Positions 60,265 through 64,000 of a stretch of 64,000 nucleotides of DNA are shown piece after piece (position 1 is the stretch's first letter; each line of letters opens with the position of its first letter). Location of the stretch: NCBI RefSeq assembly GCF_037482845.1, contig NZ_JBBHJW010000012.1, positions 62,001-126,000 of the forward strand, given 5' to 3'. The position numbers were made by a program, and so were the translations under genes. This DNA is from Paucibacter_B soli (GTDB lineage Bacteria; Pseudomonadota; Gammaproteobacteria; Burkholderiales; Burkholderiaceae_C). The notes beneath the pieces are model-generated. The model was given only the letters and a program-made list of their open reading frames with translations. It ran no database searches and was not told the origin of the DNA.

Positions 60265-60888
60265 TTGATCCTCAGCACGCCCTTCCCGTCCACCGCCACG
60301 CTCGCCAGCGCCGCCCGCCCGGGCCGGGCGCTGCTGTGGCTGGCCGGGCTGCTGTTGTGGCTAGGGCTGGGGCTGGCGCGCGCCGACGGCGTGCTGCTCA
60401 ACCAGCTCAGCACCGAGCGCGTCGACGATGGTCTGGCGCTCAGCTTCAGCACCCGTTTCGAGCTGCCCAAGCCGGTGGAAGAGGCGCTGGCCAAGGGCGT
60501 GCCCATCTATTTCTCCGCCGAGGCGGCGGTGCTGCGCAACCGCTGGTACTGGCGCGATGCCCGCGTGGCGCGTGCCTCGCGCAGCTGGCGCCTGGCCTGG
60601 CAGCCGCTGACCCGGCAATACCGCGTCAGCACCGGCGGTCTGAATCAGAGCTATGAGAGCCTGGCCGAGGCGGTGGCCTCGCTGCGCGGCGTGTCGGGCT
60701 GGCGCATCGCCGAGGCCAAGGAGCTGGAGGACGATGGCCGCTACTACCTGGAGTTCAGCTACAAGCTCGACACCAGCCAGCTGCCGCGGCCCATGCAGAT
60801 CGGCCTGGGCGCGCCGCAGGGCTGGGACCTGAAGGTCGAGCGCACGCTCAACCTGAACCCGGACTTCAGCGCCAAGCTGGCGCCATGA
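60265..60888 (+). CDS. DUF4390 exported protein
   Basis: A 207-residue protein that starts at a TTG 15 bases after rsmB. A signal-like region (RALLWLAGLLLWLGLGLARA) is followed by 'DGVLLNQLSTERVDDGLALS', 'WRLAWQPLTRQYRVSTGGLN' and 'LELEDDGRYYLEF'-like strands (the exact segment is KELEDDGRYYLEFSYKLD), which define DUF4390. It is known only by its constant position before ntrY. Its stop overlaps the ntrY start (ATGA), suggesting translational coupling and perhaps a role in sensing by NtrY. Confidence 0.9.
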   Translation: MILSTPFPSTATLASAARPGRALLWLAGLLLWLGLGLARADGVLLNQLSTERVDDGLALSFSTRFELPKPVEEALAKGVPIYFSAEAAVLRNRWYWRDARVARASRSWRLAWQPLTRQYRVSTGGLNQSYESLAEAVASLRGVSGWRIAEAKELEDDGRYYLEFSYKLDTSQLPRPMQIGLGAPQGWDLKVERTLNLNPDFSAKLAP

Positions 60889-63146
60889 CAAAAGCGGCGC
60901 GTTGGGCCTGGGTGGTCTCCCTGGTGGCGGTGACCGGCGCCTGCGGGGTGCTGGCCTTCCTGCTATCGATCGGCGCCACCGCGCCGCGCGGCTTCTTCGA
61001 GCGCCACTATGTTTGGCTGTTCTGGCTCAATGTGGTGGTGGCGGCGCTCTTGGTGCTGGTGATCGGCATCGCCGCGGTACGCCTGGTGGTGCGCGTGAAG
61101 CGCGGCAAGTTCGGCAGCCGGCTGCTGCTCAAGCTGGCGGCCATCTTCGCACTGGTGGGGGTGGTGCCGGGCCTCTTGATCTACACCGTCTCCTACCAGT
61201 TCGTGAACCGCAGCATCGAGAGCTGGTTCGATGTCAAGCTGGCGAGCGCGCTGGATGCCGGCCTCAAGCTGGGCCAGGGCACGCTGGACAGCCTGGTGGA
61301 AGACCTGGGCGTGAAGACGCGCAGCGCCGCCGAGCGCCTGGCCGAGCTGGGCAGCATGCCGCAGACGCTGGCGCTGGAGCGCGTGCGCGAGCAACTCTCG
61401 GCGCGCACCGTGGCCCTGGTGGGGCCCAACGGCCAGATCCTGGTGGGCGTGGGCGGCGACACCCATTCGCTCACCCCCGACCGGCCCCAGCCCGAGCTGC
61501 TGCGCCAGGTGCGCGCCCGCGGCCTGGTGAGCAAGATCGACAGCCTGGAGGAAGACCCGCCGCGCCTGCGCGCGCTGGCCCTGCTGCCTTCCAGCGAGCT
61601 CAGCCTGGGCGGCGGCGATCGCTACCTGATGGTGGTGCAGGCCCTGCCCGCCAGCATGGTGGCGAATGCGCTGGCGGTGCAGGCGGCGAATGCCGAATAC
61701 CTGCAGCGCGGCCTGGAGCGCGACGGTCTGCGCCGCATGTACCTGGGCACCCTCACCCTGGTGCTGGTGCTGGCGGTGTTTGCCGCCCTGCTGCTGGCGG
61801 TGACCCTGGGCAACCAGCTGGCGCGGCCACTGCTGCTCTTGGCCGACGGCGTGCGCCAGGTGGCCCAGGGCGACCTCACGCGCAAGCCGGTGCTGAGCTC
61901 GCGCGACGAGTTGGGCGGGCTGACGCGCTCGTTTGCCGACATGACCCAGCAGCTCGCGGATGCGCGCGGCCTGGTGGAGCAGAGCGTGGCCCAGCTGGAG
62001 AGCGCGCGCACCAATCTGCAGACCATCCTCGACAACCTCACCGCCGGCGTGATCGTGTTCGATGCCCGGCAGCGCATCGACACCGTCAACCCCGGTGCCA
62101 CCCGCATCCTCAAGCTGCCGCTGGCGGCCTACCGCGGCCGGCAGCTGGACGAGGTGCCGCAGCTGGCGGCCTTTGCCAAGGCGGTCTGGCAGCGCTTTGA
62201 GATGAATGCCGGCACCCAGCTGGGCGCCGAGGGCGCGGCCGAGCGCGACCATTGGCAGGAGGCCTTCGAGCTGCAGCTGGACCAGAGCCAGGACGTGCTA
62301 ACCCTGCTGGTGCGAGGCGCCTCCTTGCCGCATGATGCGCGCCTGATGGTGTTCGACGATATCTCCGAGGTGGTCTCAGCCCAGCGTTCCCAGGCGTGGA
62401 GCGAGGTGGCGCGCCGCCTGGCGCATGAGATCAAGAACCCGCTCACCCCCATCCAGCTCTCGGCCGAGCGCCTGCAGCACAAGCTCGAGGCCAAGCTCGA
62501 GGGTGCCGACCAAGCCATGCTGGTGCGCTCGGTGGCCACCATCGTCAACCAGGTGCAGGCGATGAAGCAGCTGGTGAACGAGTTCCGCGATTACGCGCGC
62601 CTGCCCGCCGCCAGCCTCAAGGGCCTGGACCTGAACGCGTTGGTGAGCGAGGTGCTGATGCTGTACGCGCCGGCCCAGGAAGCCGGCCGCCTGCATGCCG
62701 AGCTGACGAGCGACCCACCCCTCATCAATGGCGACGCCACCCAGCTGCGCCAGGTCATCCACAACCTGGTGCAGAACGCGCTCGACGCCGTGAGCGAGCG
62801 CCCCGACGGGCATGTAAGCGTGCGCACGCAGAAGGCTTTCAGCGATGCTGGCGAGCTGCGCGGCCTGCGTCTGCAAGTGACGGACAATGGCCCCGGTTTT
62901 GCGGACAAGGTGCTCAAGAGGGCCTTCGAGCCTTACGTGACGACCAAGTCCAAGGGCACCGGCCTCGGACTGGCGGTGGTGAAGAAAATCGCAGATGAAC
63001 ATGGCGCGCGCATCCGCCTGGTGAATCTGCACAAGGAAGGCGACGAGGCGCTGCCGGTAGTGGGCGCTCAAGTTTCGTTATCATTTTCAAAACTCGCGAC
63101 TGCACCGAGCCCGGCCGAGACGCCAGAGACGCGCCGGCCCGCGTGA
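60885..63146 (+). CDS. ntrY: NtrY-type sensor histidine kinase
   Basis: A 753-residue membrane kinase. Helices at about 8-29, 43-66 and 83-105 begin the protein; a periplasmic or membrane-near sensory region follows to another helix at about 285-310. HAMP ('RPLLLLADGVRQVAQGDLTR'), PAS ('LQTILDNLTAGVIVFDARQR') and the His-box 'EVARRLAHEIKNPLTPIQLS' (His514) come next. The ATPase domain has 'NLVQNALDAV', 'DNGPGF' and 'KGTGLGLAVVKKI'. It is the cognate kinase of the downstream NtrX. The start overlaps the DUF4390 stop (ATGA). Confidence 0.95.
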   Translation: MTKAARWAWVVSLVAVTGACGVLAFLLSIGATAPRGFFERHYVWLFWLNVVVAALLVLVIGIAAVRLVVRVKRGKFGSRLLLKLAAIFALVGVVPGLLIYTVSYQFVNRSIESWFDVKLASALDAGLKLGQGTLDSLVEDLGVKTRSAAERLAELGSMPQTLALERVREQLSARTVALVGPNGQILVGVGGDTHSLTPDRPQPELLRQVRARGLVSKIDSLEEDPPRLRALALLPSSELSLGGGDRYLMVVQALPASMVANALAVQAANAEYLQRGLERDGLRRMYLGTLTLVLVLAVFAALLLAVTLGNQLARPLLLLADGVRQVAQGDLTRKPVLSSRDELGGLTRSFADMTQQLADARGLVEQSVAQLESARTNLQTILDNLTAGVIVFDARQRIDTVNPGATRILKLPLAAYRGRQLDEVPQLAAFAKAVWQRFEMNAGTQLGAEGAAERDHWQEAFELQLDQSQDVLTLLVRGASLPHDARLMVFDDISEVVSAQRSQAWSEVARRLAHEIKNPLTPIQLSAERLQHKLEAKLEGADQAMLVRSVATIVNQVQAMKQLVNEFRDYARLPAASLKGLDLNALVSEVLMLYAPAQEAGRLHAELTSDPPLINGDATQLRQVIHNLVQNALDAVSERPDGHVSVRTQKAFSDAGELRGLRLQVTDNGPGFADKVLKRAFEPYVTTKSKGTGLGLAVVKKIADEHGARIRLVNLHKEGDEALPVVGAQVSLSFSKLATAPSPAETPETRRPA

Positions 63147-63159
63147 ACAGTAGGCATAC

Positions 63160-63864
63160 ATGGCAACCATTCTTGTAGTCGACGACGAACTGGGCATTCG
63201 AGCCCTTCTGTCTGAAATCCTCTCCGACGAGGGGCACACCATCGAACTGGCGGAGAACGCCGCCCAGGCCCGCAGCGTGCGCGAGCGCATGCGTCCGGAC
63301 CTGGTGCTGCTGGACATCTGGATGCCCGATGTCGACGGCATCACCCTGCTCAAGGAGTGGGGCAGTTCGGGCCAGCTCTCGATGCCGGTGATCATGATGA
63401 GCGGCCACGGCACCATAGACACCGCGGTGGAAGCCACCAAGTTCGGCGCCATCGCCTTCCTGGAAAAACCCATCACCCTGCAGAAGCTCTTGCGTGCGGT
63501 GGAGCAGGCCCTGGTGAAGACCGCGCCGCGCCCCGCGCCCACGGTGACCATGGCCAGCTTCGAGCGCAGCGAGTTGGTGGGCGGCCTGCCCATCTCGCAT
63601 GCGCCCACCGGCCTGAGCGTCGCGCCCGTGGCCGTGCTACCGCCGCAGGGCCTGGCCTCCGAGCAGGTGTTCGAGCTGGACCGACCGCTGCGCGAGGCGC
63701 GCGATGCCTTCGAGAAGAGCTATTTCGAATTCCACCTCGCCAAGGAGAACGGCTCGATGACCCGCGTGGCCGAAAAAACCGGCCTCGAGCGCACCCATCT
63801 GTACCGCAAGCTCAAGCAGCTGGGTGTCGATCTCACAAGAAACAAGCGCAACAGCGGAATTTAG
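63160..63864 (+). CDS. ntrX: NtrX-like response regulator lacking the sigma-54 ATPase domain
   Basis: A 234-residue regulator. The receiver domain (1-125) has the acidic pair 'VVDDE', phosphoacceptor Asp52 in 'LVLLDIWMPDVDG', Thr/Ser region 'IMMSGHG' and Lys in 'FLEKPIT'. A 55-residue linker leads to a Fis-type helix-turn-helix ('MTRVAEKTGLERTHLYRKLK', about 195-228). Typical NtrX has a central AAA+ domain of about 240 residues; it is absent here, so this protein cannot drive sigma-54 polymerase by itself. It starts 13 bases after ntrY and probably acts as a DNA-binding repressor or activator of sigma-70 promoters. Confidence 0.92.
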   Translation: MATILVVDDELGIRALLSEILSDEGHTIELAENAAQARSVRERMRPDLVLLDIWMPDVDGITLLKEWGSSGQLSMPVIMMSGHGTIDTAVEATKFGAIAFLEKPITLQKLLRAVEQALVKTAPRPAPTVTMASFERSELVGGLPISHAPTGLSVAPVAVLPPQGLASEQVFELDRPLREARDAFEKSYFEFHLAKENGSMTRVAEKTGLERTHLYRKLKQLGVDLTRNKRNSGI

Positions 63865-63873
63865 TGCTACACT
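63865..63873 (+). promoter_or_regulatory. Candidate extended -10 box before tRNA-Phe
   Basis: TGCTACACT, right after the ntrX stop, fits an extended -10 element. No good -35 box is present. A small hairpin with a GAAA tetraloop (63896-63909) follows in the leader. The assignment is tentative. Confidence 0.35.
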
Positions 63874-63932
63874 CTCGGTCTTCGCTGATTTGAGCGGCTT
63901 GAAAAAGCCACCAAGCAGCGGCGACAAGACAA

Positions 63933-64000
63933 GGCCTGGTAGCTCAGTTGGTAGAGCAGCGGATTGAAAATCCGCGTGTCGGTGGTTCGATTCCGCCCCA
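63933..64000 (+). tRNA. tRNA-Phe (anticodon GAA), cut by the window end
   Basis: The acceptor GGCCTGG, D-arm GCTCAGTTGGTAGAGC, anticodon stem GCGGA/TCCGC around TTGAAAA (anticodon GAA) and T-arm GGTGG-TTCGATT-CCGCC are all present. The last three bases in the window begin the 3' acceptor strand; the remaining GGCC, the discriminator base and the CCA lie beyond the edge. Confidence 0.96.

Overview
The window is high-GC DNA with the gene content and neighbourhoods of a betaproteobacterium of the order Burkholderiales. It probably belongs to the Rubrivivax/Roseateles/Leptothrix group (Sphaerotilaceae). The reasons are the rsmB–DUF4390–ntrY–ntrX block followed by tRNA-Phe, the tkt–gap pair with strong terminators, an NtrX without an ATPase domain, PEP-CTERM protein content and very high GC third positions. 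Genus and species cannot be fixed from the sequence alone. I see no prophage, insertion sequence, CRISPR array or rRNA, so this is an ordinary chromosomal segment with accessory patches.

Layout. 0-2 kb: end of a Fis-type response regulator, an NtrY-like sensor kinase and a YjbR-like protein. 2-8 kb: a PEP-CTERM secreted protein, an M13 metallopeptidase, a PAS-GGDEF-EAL protein, an orphan periplasmic binding protein and tRNA-Leu(CAG). 8-16 kb: a PLP decarboxylase divergent from a MocR regulator, an antiquitin-type aldehyde dehydrogenase, two tiny membrane proteins, an M24 peptidase, NnrU and a PanE-like reductase. 16-21.4 kb: glyoxalase I, a DUF3034 outer-membrane protein with an exported truncated haemoglobin, an SPFH protein and a dihaem cytochrome c. 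21.6-28.4 kb: an 1869-residue protein that fuses two alpha/beta hydrolase domains to a CHAT caspase-like domain and a TPR-like tail. It is followed by an M15 peptidoglycan-type peptidase and an Hsp20. 29-40.5 kb: a flavin hydroxylase of the ubiquinone type, an aldo/keto reductase, three consecutive GGDEF proteins (two of them tandem paralogues with beta-propeller sensors), MurU and a haemerythrin. 40.6-44 kb: transketolase and GAPDH. 44-49 kb: a TonB-C-like repeat protein, an S8 protease with a C-terminal sorting-like tail, a SPOR-like protein, BirA and a SET-domain methyltransferase. 49-58 kb: topoisomerase III, a PNPOx-like protein, a PAS histidine kinase, ProA, QueC, LemA, a BLUF photoreceptor and GTP cyclohydrolase I. 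58.9-64 kb: RsmB, DUF4390, NtrY, NtrX and a tRNA-Phe cut by the window edge.

Functional themes. Signalling is dense: four GGDEF proteins, all with an intact GG(D/E)EF and an RxxD inhibitory site, three histidine kinases, and one blue-light sensor next to a pterin-synthesis gene. Central carbon metabolism (tkt, gap), proline synthesis (proA), queuosine synthesis (queC), folate synthesis (folE) and tRNA/rRNA functions make up the housekeeping part.

The most unusual locus is the CHAT/dual-hydrolase protein with its M15 partner at 21.6-27.8 kb. It has the parts expected of a protease-activated cell-envelope-damaging or conflict system, but that role is an inference from domain content. Several intergenic spaces hold small palindromic repeats that look like a dispersed REP-like family.
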